The notes beneath the pieces were generated by a model. The model did not search any database and had not been told where the DNA came from. It saw nothing but the letters and a program-made list of their open reading frames with translations. Below, one piece after another: positions 18,381-27,104 of a DNA stretch of 51,039 nt. This DNA is from Coriobacteriia bacterium (GTDB taxonomy: Bacteria; Actinomycetota; Coriobacteriia; Coriobacteriales; Atopobiaceae): assembly GCA_003150175.1 (NCBI GenBank), contig QAKZ01000038.1, forward strand, positions 1 to 51,039, read 5' to 3'. A program made the position numbers and the translations under genes. How positions within the stretch are numbered: position 1 is the first letter of the stretch; each line of letters opens with the position of its first letter.

Positions 18381-19280
18381 CTACATCCCTTCGCCCACGA
18401 GCGCGCGGCAGAACTCCAGCGCGTCGAAGGATTGGAGGTCGTCGATGGACTCGCCCACACCGATGCGGTAGATGGGGAGCTTGAGCTGGCTCGAGATCGC
18501 CAGGGCGATGCCGCCCTTGGCCGTTCCGTCGAGCTTGGTCACGATGAGGCCGTCGAGGTCGAGGGCGTCGTTGAACTCCTTGGCCTGGTTGAGGCCGTTC
18601 TGGCCGGTGGTCGCATCGACCACGAGGACGACCGCCACGGGGGCGGCGCTGCGCTTGCGGGTGACGTTGACCACCTTGGCGAGCTCGCGCATGAGGTCGG
18701 CGGAGGTGTGCAGGCGCCCCGCGGTGTCGATGAGCGTGAGGTCGCAGCCGCGGCGCTCCGCCTCGTCGACGACGTCGTAGCAGACGCTCGCAGGGTCCGC
18801 GCCGCGCTCGCGGGTGACCACGTCGACGCCCGCGCGCTCGCCCCAGACCTGGAGCTGCTCGATCGCCGCCGCGCGGAAGGTGTCCGCGCCGCCGATGACG
18901 ACCTTCTTTCCCTCGTCCTTTGCGCGGCCGGCGAGCTTGCCCACGGTCGTGGTCTTACCGGCGCCGTTGATGCCCACGAAGAGCACGCACGACGGGGTGT
19001 CCTCGAATGGGTCGCGCTCGGCGGGGCAGAACTCCGATGCCAGGCGCTCCGCGAGCGCGCCGCGGAGCTGGTCGGCGCGGGTGAGGTTCTTGCGCGCCGC
19101 GAGGTCGCGCAGATCGTCGGTGACGCGCATGGCGACCTCGCCGCCCATGTCGCCCATGACGAGCCGGTCCTCGAGATCCTCCCAGAAGTCCTCGTCGACC
19201 TCGCCGCCGAGGTAGAAGACCTCGTTCAGAACCTCGCGGGAACGCTCGAGCCCGCGCTTGAGGGAATCAAAGAAGCCCAC
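18381..19280 (-). CDS. ftsY: Signal recognition particle receptor FtsY
   Basis: Membrane-associated GTPase that docks SRP-ribosome complexes. It is 299 residues, the short form consisting of the NG domain without the acidic A domain of E. coli FtsY. The N-terminal amphipathic helix (MGFFDSLKRGLERSREVLN) is the likely membrane contact. The G domain carries GINGAGKTTTVGKLA, DTFRAAAIEQL, DTAGRLHTS and TKLDGTAKGG, ending with the conserved GVGESIDDLQSFDALEF. The start is GTG 19278-19280, directly after the smc TAA, so translational coupling is likely. Confidence 0.96.
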   Translation of the reverse strand: MGFFDSLKRGLERSREVLNEVFYLGGEVDEDFWEDLEDRLVMGDMGGEVAMRVTDDLRDLAARKNLTRADQLRGALAERLASEFCPAERDPFEDTPSCVLFVGINGAGKTTTVGKLAGRAKDEGKKVVIGGADTFRAAAIEQLQVWGERAGVDVVTRERGADPASVCYDVVDEAERRGCDLTLIDTAGRLHTSADLMRELAKVVNVTRKRSAAPVAVVLVVDATTGQNGLNQAKEFNDALDLDGLIVTKLDGTAKGGIALAISSQLKLPIYRIGVGESIDDLQSFDALEFCRALVGEGM

Positions 19281-22200
19281 TTATGCATCAACCACCTTTC
19301 CGGTTGTTCTGTCGAGCCGCTGCGAGACAACGTGGCTCACGCCGTCGGCCTGCATGCTCACGCCGTAGAGAACGTCGGCCTGCTCCATCGTGCGGCGCTG
19401 GTGCGAGATAACGATGAGCTGGGTCGACTCCTTGAGCGCCTCGATGGCGTCGAGGAGCTTAGAGAGATTCGAGTCGTCGAGTGCCGCCTCGACCTCGTCG
19501 AACACGTAGAACGGGACGGTGCGCACCTTGTACACGGCAAAAAGGAGCGCGAGCGCCGTCAGGGACTTCTCGCCGCCGCTCATGAGCATCATCTTCGTCA
19601 GGCGCTTGCCGCGGGGCTGCGCCACGACCTCGATGCCCGTCTCGGAGAGGTTCTCGGGGTCGGTCATCTCGATGTGCGCCTGGCCGCCGGGGAACAGCAG
19701 CGAGAAGATCTCGGAGAAGTTCTCGTTGACCTTGTCGAAGACGAGGAGGAACTGGTTCTTCATCTTTCGGTCGATGGCGGCGTTGATCTTCTTGAGCGAG
19801 CTGCGCGCGCTCTCGAGGTCGGCAACCTGCTCGCCGATGTAGTCGGAGCGCTCCTTGAGGCGCAGGTACTCGTCCATGGCGACCTCGTTGACGGGACCGA
19901 TGCCCTCGAGCTGTGAGCGCAGGCTCGCGACCTCGCGCTCGGCGGCGTCGCGGTCCTCGGGCTCGGGCACGCGCAGGGCCTCGTCGAGCACGGCGCCCGT
20001 GGCGGTGATGGCGTTGATGGCACCCTCGACCTGGACCTCGAGGCGCCCCATGTCGACCTTGACCTCGCCCACGACGCCCTTTGCCGACTCCAGCGCGGAA
20101 GCGGCCTGGCTTACAGCCTCCTTGGCCTCACCGATGGTGCGCTTGAGCGAGTCGGAGTCGGCCTCCGCCAAGGACGCGCGGTCCTTCAGGCGCGCCGCCC
20201 ACTCGAGGGCGCGCGCGTGAACGGCGTCGTAGCGGTCGTGGAGTGGGTCCACGCGCAGGCGCACGATGTCGAGGGCGCGCGAGGAGTCCTCGGTCGCCTT
20301 GATGCGGCGCTCGAGGTCGGCCACGCGCGAGGCGCACTCGCGCTCGCGGGATGCGGCGTTGCTGCGGCGCTCGGTCGCCATGGCGAGCTCGAGGCGGGCA
20401 TCGGAGAGCTCGTGGTTGGCCTTACCCGACTCGCGCGCGGCGTCCTCGTGGGCCTGCTGCTTCTGCTTGAGCTCAGAGGCGAGCGAGTCGGCCTCCGCGC
20501 TGGCCTTCTTCGCCGCGGCGCGGTGCTCCTCGATGTGCTTGCGGGCCTCGGCGGCCTTCTGCTGCGCGGCTTCGCGGCGCTGGGTCACCTGCGCGCGCTC
20601 CGAGAGCGCGCCAGCGTGCTGGCTCTCCAGCCTGCCGCGCTCGGAGGCGGCGGAGGTGAGCTCCGCCTGCAGGCGCGCGACCTCGCCCTTGGCCTGCGCG
20701 TGATCGTCGCGCGAGCCCTGGATGGCGCCCTCGAGCGCGGCCACGGACGCGACGGCGGCGTCGAGCGCCTCCTTCAGGCGCGGGGCCTCCTCGTCAAGCG
20801 CGCGGATCCGGCGCTTGCGCTCGAGCGCGCCGGACTCGCTCGAGGGGACGTTGCCCACATGTGCACGGCCGTCCGGCAGCACGCACACCCCATCGGGCGA
20901 GACATACGTGAACGCCGGTGCCTTCATGTGCGCCTCCACGGCAGCGCGGGCATCGGCCACCAGCCGGACGTCGCCGAGCAGCGCATCCAGGAGGGCGCGC
21001 GCGGAGTCCGCGACGCGCAGGCGCGAGACGAGCGGCTCGCCGGGGACGTCGTCGGGGGCGGACGCGGCGGCGCGCGGGGCGTCGAGCGCGAGAACCGTGG
21101 CGCGGCCTTCGACGCCCGTGAGCGAGGCGCCCTCGGAGGCGATCGCCGCGACGGCGCCGGCGTCTGACACGACGAGCGCCGCGAGGTCGTCGCCGAGGAA
21201 CTTCTCGACGAGGCCCTCGACATCGGCGTCTGCCTCGATGAGGTCGGCCAGGCGGCACTCCACGCGGCCCTCGGCGGCCTTGCCGGCGGCGAGCTTGGCG
21301 GCGAGCGGGCTCGCCTTCTCGACCTGGGCGTCGACGGAGCGCAGCGCCTGCAGCGTCGCCTCGGCGGACGAGAGCGCTGCGCGAGCCTCCTTCTCGGCGC
21401 GGCGGGCCGCCTGCAGCTCGTTGTTCTTCGCGTTGATATCGTCGGCGAGCGAGGCGACCTTGGCGCGAGCCTCCTCGAGGCCGGACTTGAGCCGCGCCTC
21501 GCGCTCGGAGCGCTCCTCCATGGCGGCCTCGGAGTTCGCGATGGTATCCGCGAGCTGCGCCAGGCGGTCTGCGAACATCTCGTCCTCGACCTCGGAGCTG
21601 CCGATCTGGTCCTCGAGCTTCGCGTAGGCGAGCGTCTCGCGGTCGGCCTCGGCGCGCGCCTTGCGCTCGGCCGCGGAGATCCGAGCGACCTCGGCCTCGA
21701 GGTCCTTGCGCACGCGCGCGCAGTCGCGGGACTTGAGCTGCAGCTCGTCGACCGACACCCTCAGCTCGCGCTCGCGCACGCCCAAATCGGACAGCTCGCC
21801 GCGGAGGCGCTCGTGCTCGGCCGAGGCCTCCGTGCGCTGGCGGCCCATGGTGGAGAGCTGGGTGCGCATCTCGGAGAGGCGCGACACCATGTTCTTGCCC
21901 TTCTCCTCCAGAAGGCGCATGTCGGACTCCATGCGGCCGAGGATGTCCTGCATCCTGCGGCGCTGCTCGCCGAGGTCCCCGACAAAGAGGCCCTTCTGCT
22001 CGAGAAGGCTCTGGAGCTTCTCGAGCTCAGCGCTCTTCTCGTCGTGGCGGTACTGGGCGAGCTCGACGGCGGCGTCGGCCTCGTTGGCGCGCGCGGCCAG
22101 GCGGTTGTACTGCTCCTGGAGACGGCGCAGGTCGTCGACGGCGAGCTGGACGGTGAGCTCCTGGAGGCGCCCCTGAAGGTCATGGGCGCGCTTGGCCTTG

Positions 22201-22829
22201 TCGACCTGGCGCTCGAGCGGCTTCAGCTGGCGCGTGATCTCGCGCGAGACGACCTTCGCGCGGGCGAGGTTCTCGTCCATGCTCGCGAGCTTGCGCATGG
22301 AGCGCTCCTTGCGCCGGCGGTGCTTGGAGATGTCGGCGGCCTCCTCGATGAGGCTGCGGCGCTCCTCGGGGCGGCTGGAGAGCACGGAGTCGAGCTTGCC
22401 CTGGCTGATGATTGAGTGGGTGTCCTTGCCGAGGCCCGAGTCGTGCAGGATGTCCTGGACGTCGCGCAGGCGGGAGGGTGAGTTGTTGATGAGGTACTCG
22501 GACTCGCCGGAGCGATACATCCGCCGCGTGACGGCGACCTCGGTGAAGTCGATGGGCAGGGTGTGGTCGGAGTTGTCGAGCACGAGCGTGACCTCGGCAA
22601 GGCCGACCGCGCCGCGCGCCGAGGACCCCGAGAAGATGACGTCCTCCATGGCCTGGCCGCGCAGCATCTTCGCGCTCTGCTCGCCCAGGACCCACAAGAT
22701 GGAGTCGGACACGTTCGACTTGCCGGAGCCGTTGGGGCCCACGACCACGTTGAGGCCGGGGTCGAAGACCATCTGGGTCTTGTCCGCGAAGGACTTGAAT
22801 CCCTTGAGTGTGAGCGACTTCAGATACAA
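19281..22829 (-). CDS. smc: Chromosome segregation protein SMC
   Basis: Large ATPase that organises and segregates the chromosome with ScpA/ScpB. The 1182 residues form an N-terminal head with Walker A GPNGSGKSNVSDSI (about 32-45), two long coiled coils, and a hinge at about 500-660 (Ala/Gly-rich, SPLAAKLAAGKAAEGRVEC region). The C-terminal head has the ABC signature LMSGGEKSLTALALLF and Walker B YVFDEVEAALDD. The start is TTG 22827-22829, giving MYLKSLTLKGFKSFADKT exactly at the conserved N-terminus, with GAAAGG 9 nt upstream. It follows rnc with 39 nt between and directly abuts ftsY. Confidence 0.97.
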   Translation of the reverse strand: MYLKSLTLKGFKSFADKTQMVFDPGLNVVVGPNGSGKSNVSDSILWVLGEQSAKMLRGQAMEDVIFSGSSARGAVGLAEVTLVLDNSDHTLPIDFTEVAVTRRMYRSGESEYLINNSPSRLRDVQDILHDSGLGKDTHSIISQGKLDSVLSSRPEERRSLIEEAADISKHRRRKERSMRKLASMDENLARAKVVSREITRQLKPLERQVDKAKRAHDLQGRLQELTVQLAVDDLRRLQEQYNRLAARANEADAAVELAQYRHDEKSAELEKLQSLLEQKGLFVGDLGEQRRRMQDILGRMESDMRLLEEKGKNMVSRLSEMRTQLSTMGRQRTEASAEHERLRGELSDLGVRERELRVSVDELQLKSRDCARVRKDLEAEVARISAAERKARAEADRETLAYAKLEDQIGSSEVEDEMFADRLAQLADTIANSEAAMEERSEREARLKSGLEEARAKVASLADDINAKNNELQAARRAEKEARAALSSAEATLQALRSVDAQVEKASPLAAKLAAGKAAEGRVECRLADLIEADADVEGLVEKFLGDDLAALVVSDAGAVAAIASEGASLTGVEGRATVLALDAPRAAASAPDDVPGEPLVSRLRVADSARALLDALLGDVRLVADARAAVEAHMKAPAFTYVSPDGVCVLPDGRAHVGNVPSSESGALERKRRIRALDEEAPRLKEALDAAVASVAALEGAIQGSRDDHAQAKGEVARLQAELTSAASERGRLESQHAGALSERAQVTQRREAAQQKAAEARKHIEEHRAAAKKASAEADSLASELKQKQQAHEDAARESGKANHELSDARLELAMATERRSNAASRERECASRVADLERRIKATEDSSRALDIVRLRVDPLHDRYDAVHARALEWAARLKDRASLAEADSDSLKRTIGEAKEAVSQAASALESAKGVVGEVKVDMGRLEVQVEGAINAITATGAVLDEALRVPEPEDRDAAEREVASLRSQLEGIGPVNEVAMDEYLRLKERSDYIGEQVADLESARSSLKKINAAIDRKMKNQFLLVFDKVNENFSEIFSLLFPGGQAHIEMTDPENLSETGIEVVAQPRGKRLTKMMLMSGGEKSLTALALLFAVYKVRTVPFYVFDEVEAALDDSNLSKLLDAIEALKESTQLIVISHQRRTMEQADVLYGVSMQADGVSHVVSQRLDRTTGKVVDA

Positions 22830-22868
22830 GCGAGTGTGCCTTTCGGGGTGCGGGCGCGGGAGGCGCGG

Positions 22869-23597
22869 CTAGTTGGTGAAACCCTCGTGGTCGAACTCGC
22901 CCTCCTGGGCGTAGCCGAGGTTGACGAGGGCGTCGGCCGCCGCCGCGCTCTCGGAGGACTTCTTCGAGTGGCCCTGGCCGCGGCCGATCCTGCGGCCCTC
23001 GACCATGGCGACCGAGGTGAACGTGGGCGTGTGGGCGGGGCCTTCCTCAGAGACGAGCTTGTACTCCGGGCCGCAGCGCATATCGCGCTGGGTGACCTCC
23101 TGAAGGCGAGACTTGGCGCTGATGGGCTTCTTTGCGAGGTCGGTGCTCACGTGCGGGCCCAGCGTGCGCTGCACGAACTCATGGGTGGCGTCGTAGCCGG
23201 CGTCGAGGTAGAGGGCGCCCACGATGGACTCGTAGACGTTCTCGAGCGCGGAGTGCATGCCCCGGGCCTGCGTGCCCTTCTCGGACTCGCCCATGACGAT
23301 GAGAGGGGCGATGCCCAGGTCCTCGGAGATCATCGAGAGCATGTTGCCCGAGACCAGGGCGATCTTGAGCTGCGAGAGCTCGCCCTCGTCCATCGACGGG
23401 AAGCGCTCGTAGATGTCGGTCGCCACGATGGCGCCCAGCACCGAGTCGCCGAGGAACTCGAGGCGCTCGTAGCTGAGCTTCGTGCGCGCCCCCTCCACGG
23501 CGGAGGGGTGCGTGAGCGCACGCTCGAGCAGCGTCTTGTCCGTGAACACGTGGCCGCAGATCTGCTCCGCGGCCTCCACGCGCTTGTGCATCTTCAA
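22869..23597 (-). CDS. rnc: Ribonuclease III
   Basis: Endonuclease that cuts double-stranded RNA in rRNA and mRNA maturation. About 240 residues. The catalytic domain has the signature ERLEFLGDSVLGAIV with its acidic metal ligands, and the C-terminal dsRNA-binding domain holds GRGQGHSKKSSESAAAADAL. The start is uncertain: TTG 23597 (MKMHKRVEA) or ATG 23591 (MHKRVEA), both close to a GGGGGCGGG stretch. The gene lies 16 nt downstream of acpP, the usual acpP-rnc-smc order. Confidence 0.94.
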   Translation of the reverse strand: MKMHKRVEAAEQICGHVFTDKTLLERALTHPSAVEGARTKLSYERLEFLGDSVLGAIVATDIYERFPSMDEGELSQLKIALVSGNMLSMISEDLGIAPLIVMGESEKGTQARGMHSALENVYESIVGALYLDAGYDATHEFVQRTLGPHVSTDLAKKPISAKSRLQEVTQRDMRCGPEYKLVSEEGPAHTPTFTSVAMVEGRRIGRGQGHSKKSSESAAAADALVNLGYAQEGEFDHEGFTN

Positions 23598-23613
23598 GAG
23601 CCCGCCCCCGCGC

Positions 23614-23853
23614 CTACTCGGCGTTCTTGATCGCGTCGACGACCTGGCCGATAGTCGCGATCTTCTCGACGTCGTCGTCGTCGAGGGTGAGGCCGAACTC
23701 GTCCTCGAGGGCGGTCACGAGCTCGAGGAGGTCGAAGGAATCGGCCCCGAGCTCCTTCAGGTTGGTGTCCTCGGTGAGCTCGACGCCGTCGGCGACGTCG
23801 AGGGTCTCGCCGACGACCTGGATGACCTGCTCGAGAATCTCCTTGCGCTCCAT
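23614..23853 (-). CDS. acpP: Acyl carrier protein
   Basis: Carries growing acyl chains on a 4'-phosphopantetheine arm in fatty acid synthesis. The 79-residue acidic protein has the GADSFDLLELV motif with Ser39 as the attachment site (DSF in place of the commoner DSL). ATG 23851-23853 has a strong AAGGAGG site, fitting high expression. It follows plsX by 70 nt. That gap holds a -10-like TAGAAT (23914-23919) and a 16-bp perfect palindrome just upstream of the ribosome binding site. Confidence 0.96.
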   Translation of the reverse strand: MERKEILEQVIQVVGETLDVADGVELTEDTNLKELGADSFDLLELVTALEDEFGLTLDDDDVEKIATIGQVVDAIKNAE

Positions 23854-23923
23854 GGTTCCTCCTTGGGCGCGGGGCGCGCCCCGCTTGCTAGTCCTGATGG
23901 AAATACGTGCTTGATTCTACCCG

Positions 23924-24913
23924 TTAGGCGTCCGCGCCGCAGGCACGGGCGATCTTGCCGCACAGGTCGCCGCGGACGGCGCGGGCCGCCGCGAGCGTGC
24001 CTTGGCACACGGCGCGCGCCGAGGTCGAGCCATGGCCCTTGACGACCGGGGCCTTGAGGCCCAGCAGGATCGCGCCGCCGTACTCGTCGCCGGAGAGCTC
24101 GGCGCTCATCGACTTGAGGGACTTCTTCAGCAGGGCGAGGCCGACCTTGTTCAGGAAGGACTCCCCCATCGAGGCTTTGAGGCGGCCCAGGACGAACTTG
24201 CCCGTACCCTCGATGGACTTCAGGGCGACGTTGCCCGTGAAGCCGTCGGCCACGATGACGTCGAAGGAGTCGCCGAGGATGTCGGTGCCCTCGGCGTTGC
24301 CCGCAAAGCCGCAGTCGCCGGCGGCGAGCGCCTCGTGATAGGCCAGGGCCATCTCGGAGCCCTTGGTCTCCTCGGAGCCGTTGCACAGAAGGCCCACGCG
24401 CGCGTCCTTCACGCCGAGCGCGACCTCGGCGTAGGCGCGGCCCATCTGGGCGAACTGGACCATGACCTCAGGCTTCACGTCGGCATTGGCACCCATGTCC
24501 AGAAACACCGTCATGTGGTCGCCCTTGCCGGGAAACGGCAGGCTCAACGCCGGTCGCTTGATGCCCTTGATGCGGCCCACGCCGAAGGTCCCGGCGGTGA
24601 GGACGGCGCCCGTCGAGCCCGCGGAGAACATGCCGTCGGCATCGCCTGCGCGCACAGCACCCGCGGCGCGCACGACGCTCGCGTCCTTCTTTCTGCGGAC
24701 GGCGTTGGCGGGGTGCTCGGACATCGTGATGACCTCGGTGCACGGCAGGGCCTCGGCACGGTCATGCTGAGCGCAGAAGGGCTCGACGACGCCGGGGGCG
24801 CCGGCGACGAGGACCTTGAGGTCGCCATCGGCCTCGAGTGCCTGCGCCACGCCCTCGATCAGCTCGGAGGGGTCCTTGTCGGAGCCCATCACGTCCACGC
24901 ATATGGTTACCAT
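23924..24913 (-). CDS. plsX: Phosphate acyltransferase PlsX
   Basis: Converts acyl-ACP to acyl-phosphate, the substrate of PlsY in phospholipid synthesis. The 329 residues are typical. The N-terminus VTICVDVMGSDKDPSELIEG carries the DxMGxD signature. GSTGAVLTAG, GANADVKPEVMVQFAQMG and the EETKGSE segment follow. ATG 24911-24913 has GGGAGG upstream. A -10 TATACT (24953-24958) and a terminator after rpmF suggest it starts its own transcript, though it belongs to the usual DUF177-rpmF-plsX-acpP cluster. Confidence 0.95.
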   Translation of the reverse strand: MVTICVDVMGSDKDPSELIEGVAQALEADGDLKVLVAGAPGVVEPFCAQHDRAEALPCTEVITMSEHPANAVRRKKDASVVRAAGAVRAGDADGMFSAGSTGAVLTAGTFGVGRIKGIKRPALSLPFPGKGDHMTVFLDMGANADVKPEVMVQFAQMGRAYAEVALGVKDARVGLLCNGSEETKGSEMALAYHEALAAGDCGFAGNAEGTDILGDSFDVIVADGFTGNVALKSIEGTGKFVLGRLKASMGESFLNKVGLALLKKSLKSMSAELSGDEYGGAILLGLKAPVVKGHGSTSARAVCQGTLAAARAVRGDLCGKIARACGADA

Positions 24914-24952
24914 GCGTTCCTCCCGGGAAAGCTCGGATTATTCAACCTTTTG

Positions 24953-24958
24953 AGTATA
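24953..24958 (-). promoter_or_regulatory. Candidate plsX -10 box
   Basis: TATACT lies 40 nt before the plsX start and downstream of the rpmF terminator. The -35 is poor and GC-rich, so an activator may be needed. Confidence 0.5.
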
Positions 24959-25002
24959 CCCCAGCCGCGCGCGGAGGCCCCAGCCGCCGGGTGGCGCGAC
25001 AC

Positions 25003-25030
25003 AAAAAAGGGGACGGCCGAGGCCGTCCCC
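25003..25030 (-). terminator. rpmF terminator
   Basis: GGGGACGGCC (25009-25018) pairs perfectly with GGCCGTCCCC (25021-25030) around a 2-nt gap and is followed on the minus strand by a T6 run. It lies 31 nt after the rpmF stop. Confidence 0.9.
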
Positions 25031-25061
25031 AGAAGGTGCTCTATCGCTCGAGGCTCAATGG

Positions 25062-25244
25062 CTACTCGGAAACGACAACGACCTCGCGGTCCTTGTAGTA
25101 ACCGCAGTTCGGGCACACGTGGTGCGGGAGCTTCGGGGCGCCGCACTGCGGGCACACGGAACGCGGAGCAGCGGTGAGCTTGCTGTTCGCCGAACGACGG
25201 GAGTGGGTGGCGCCGCGGCCCTTCTTTTGCTTGGGTACTGCCAT
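25062..25244 (-). CDS. rpmF: 50S ribosomal protein L32
   Basis: Large-subunit protein of 60 residues. The start MAVPKQKKGRGATHSRR is invariant in the family and fixes ATG 25242-25244 (GAGAGG upstream). Cys31, Cys34, Cys44 and Cys47 (CPQC..HVCPNC) form the zinc ribbon of the C+ form. An upstream in-frame extension is not part of the protein. Two -10 boxes lie in the 158-nt gap after DUF177, so the gene probably has tandem promoters besides read-through. Confidence 0.96.
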   Translation of the reverse strand: MAVPKQKKGRGATHSRRSANSKLTAAPRSVCPQCGAPKLPHHVCPNCGYYKDREVVVVSE

Positions 25245-25331
25245 GATGAACCTCTCAGACTTCTCTTCCAACGTCATCGGGGCGCTTCCGCGCGCCGAGG
25301 ACGGCCTATCGCCAAAAATCATGCGTTGGTA

Positions 25332-25364
25332 ACTATACCACGTTCCAACGCTCTTGGCACTATA
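25332..25364 (-). promoter_or_regulatory. Tandem -10 boxes upstream of rpmF
   Basis: Identical TATAGT hexamers occur at 25332-25337 and 25359-25364, 27 bp apart. Weak -35 partners (TGCCAA and TTCTTC, 16-nt spacers) lie upstream of each. They fit a strong ribosomal-protein promoter pair. Confidence 0.5.
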
Positions 25365-25402
25365 CAGTAATTCTCCACGAGAAGAAGGCCGGTCGCGCGG
25401 CC

Positions 25403-25966
25403 CTACTCCCCGTCCTCCTCGTCGAGCTTAAGGTCGGCGAGGGCGGCGAAGGGGTTCGCCGGGCGGCGGGCCTCCTCGATCTGGGCCGCGTGGCCGCAGT
25501 CCTCCTCGTTGAGGTTGGCGCCGCAGACCGGGCAGAGCCCCTTGCAGTCGGGCTTGCACAGCACGACGAAGGGGGTCTCCATGATGAGCGAGGTCTGGAG
25601 CGCCTCGGCGAGGTCGATCGTCTCGTCGGGGTTGACGAGGGCGAAGTCGATGTCGTCGTCATCGGAGTCGTCGCCGGCGTCGGCAGGCTCCTCAAAGAGG
25701 TAGTACTCGTCGACCTCGCCGGCGATGTCGAACTCGGCGCCCTCCAGGCAGCGGTCGCAGGTACCCTTGACATGGCAGCGCAGCATGCCCGTCGCGAGGA
25801 TGCCCTCGCCGGCGTTGGTGAGCGCGAGGTCGTAGTCGATGCCGCTGGGCAGCTCGAACTCGTGCTCGCCGAGCTCATAGCCGGGCTCGTCGAGGTGGCC
25901 CGTGACGGAGAGCGTGTCGCCGGGGTTCGCGAGGCGCTCGTCGAGCGCGAAGATTACAGGCTTCAT
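25403..25966 (-). CDS. DUF177/YceD family protein
   Basis: A 187-residue acidic protein of the YceD family, which is linked to rpmF in most bacteria and implicated in 23S rRNA accumulation. Two Cys pairs, CDRC (about 70-73) and CPVC (about 143-146, after CKPDCKG), could bind metal. The insert between them is very acidic (ADAGDDSDDDDID). ATG 25964-25966 starts 15 nt after the upstream coiled-coil gene. The position before rpmF supports the family call. Function is inferred from relatives. Confidence 0.85.
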   Translation of the reverse strand: MKPVIFALDERLANPGDTLSVTGHLDEPGYELGEHEFELPSGIDYDLALTNAGEGILATGMLRCHVKGTCDRCLEGAEFDIAGEVDEYYLFEEPADAGDDSDDDDIDFALVNPDETIDLAEALQTSLIMETPFVVLCKPDCKGLCPVCGANLNEEDCGHAAQIEEARRPANPFAALADLKLDEEDGE

Positions 25967-25981
25967 ACTTGGTCGACCTCG

Positions 25982-26479
25982 TTACCAGGGCACGTTGTTG
26001 GTCGTGTTGCGCGGGCCTGAGTTCTCGTCGAGGGTCTGGCGCACGCGGGTGACCGAGCCGGTGAGGCTCTTGAGGTTCTCCTCGAGGTGCGCGAGCACGG
26101 TGTCGGCATACTCCTCGGCGTTGTAGCGGGTGTCGCGCTCGTACTGCGAGGCCTGGTCGCGGATGGCGTCGGCCTGCTGCTGGGCGAGGCGGACGACCTC
26201 CTGGTCGCCGGCGAGGATCATGGCCTGCTGCTGGGCGTCGGCGATGATGGAGCTCGCCTGCTGCTGGGCGCGGTCGAGGGTCTCCTGCTCCTCCTTAACG
26301 ATGCGGCGGGCGTCGGTGAACTCCTGCGGGAACACGCGGCGGATCTCGTCCAGGATCTCGTAGATGTCCTGGGCGTCGACGATCTTCTTTTGCCCGCCGC
26401 CGGTAAGGGGCGACTTGGCCTCGCTCACGATCTGCTCGAGCTCATCGACGAGGCTCTCGATTTCCTCTCCCGGCTGCAT
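25982..26479 (-). CDS. Coiled-coil cytoplasmic protein of unknown function
   Basis: A 165-residue protein without TM segments. Residues about 1-50 contain EEIESLVDELEQIVSEAK and a DAQDIYEILDEIRRVFPQEF stretch. Residues about 60-120 are Gln/Ala-rich coiled coil (QQQASSIIADAQQQAMILAG), reminiscent of DivIVA-like or ATP synthase b-like proteins. The C-terminus LTGSVTRVRQTLDENSG is basic/polar. Its place between coaD and DUF177-rpmF suggests a growth- or division-linked structural role (inference). ATG 26479 has AAAGGAG upstream, and a TGCTACCAT extended -10 lies at 26552-26560. Confidence 0.8.
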   Translation of the reverse strand: MQPGEEIESLVDELEQIVSEAKSPLTGGGQKKIVDAQDIYEILDEIRRVFPQEFTDARRIVKEEQETLDRAQQQASSIIADAQQQAMILAGDQEVVRLAQQQADAIRDQASQYERDTRYNAEEYADTVLAHLEENLKSLTGSVTRVRQTLDENSGPRNTTNNVPW

Positions 26480-26576
26480 GCGGGCTCCTTTCGCAACAAC
26501 GGCGAGGGCACAAGGCCCGTCGACGCATAAAAAAGCACTTTTAACTGAACCATGGTAGCAGATAACGCCGGGCGGC

Positions 26577-27104
26577 CTACCCCTGCGGCCCCGAGCCGAA
26601 CCGCTCCCTCAACCGCTCATTCACATTCGGGGGCACGAGCATGGCGACGCTCGAGCCCATCGAGGCGATCTCGCGCACGATCGACGAGCTCACGTAGCCG
26701 TACTCGGGGCTCGACATGACGAAGACGCTCTCGAGGTCCGGCGAGAGATGGCAGTTGAGGTCGGCTTGCTGCAGCTCGTACTCGAAGTCGGTCATGGCGC
26801 GCAGGCCCTTGACCACGCCGCCGGCCCCCTCCTCGCGGCAGAAGTCGACCAAAAGGCCGCAGAACGGCTTGACGGCGACGTCGTCGATGCCCTCGCCGGC
26901 GAGCGCCTCGCGGATCATCTCCGCGCGCTCGTCGAGCGAGAACACGGGACCGTACCCTCGCTTGTTCGCAGAGGCGGCGACGGCGACCGTCACGCGCGGG
27001 AAGAGCCTGCGCGCACGGAGGATGACGTCGAGGTGGCCCAGCGTCACCGGGTCGAAGGTGCCGGGGACGACGACGTGCTCTACCTTGGTCTCGTTGTCTC
27101 TCAT
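26577..27104 (-). CDS. coaD: Phosphopantetheine adenylyltransferase
   Basis: Penultimate step of CoA synthesis: 4'-phosphopantetheine plus ATP gives dephospho-CoA. The 175-residue protein has the nucleotidyltransferase PGTFDPVTLGHLDVI motif near the N-terminus, VKGLRAMTDFEYELQQ, and the C-terminal SSSIVREIASMG. ATG 27102-27104 overlaps the rsmD stop as ATGA, so the two are translationally coupled. This is the common rsmD-coaD pair. An apparent long upstream open frame is rsmD read out of frame. Confidence 0.95.
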   Translation of the reverse strand: MRDNETKVEHVVVPGTFDPVTLGHLDVILRARRLFPRVTVAVAASANKRGYGPVFSLDERAEMIREALAGEGIDDVAVKPFCGLLVDFCREEGAGGVVKGLRAMTDFEYELQQADLNCHLSPDLESVFVMSSPEYGYVSSSIVREIASMGSSVAMLVPPNVNERLRERFGSGPQG

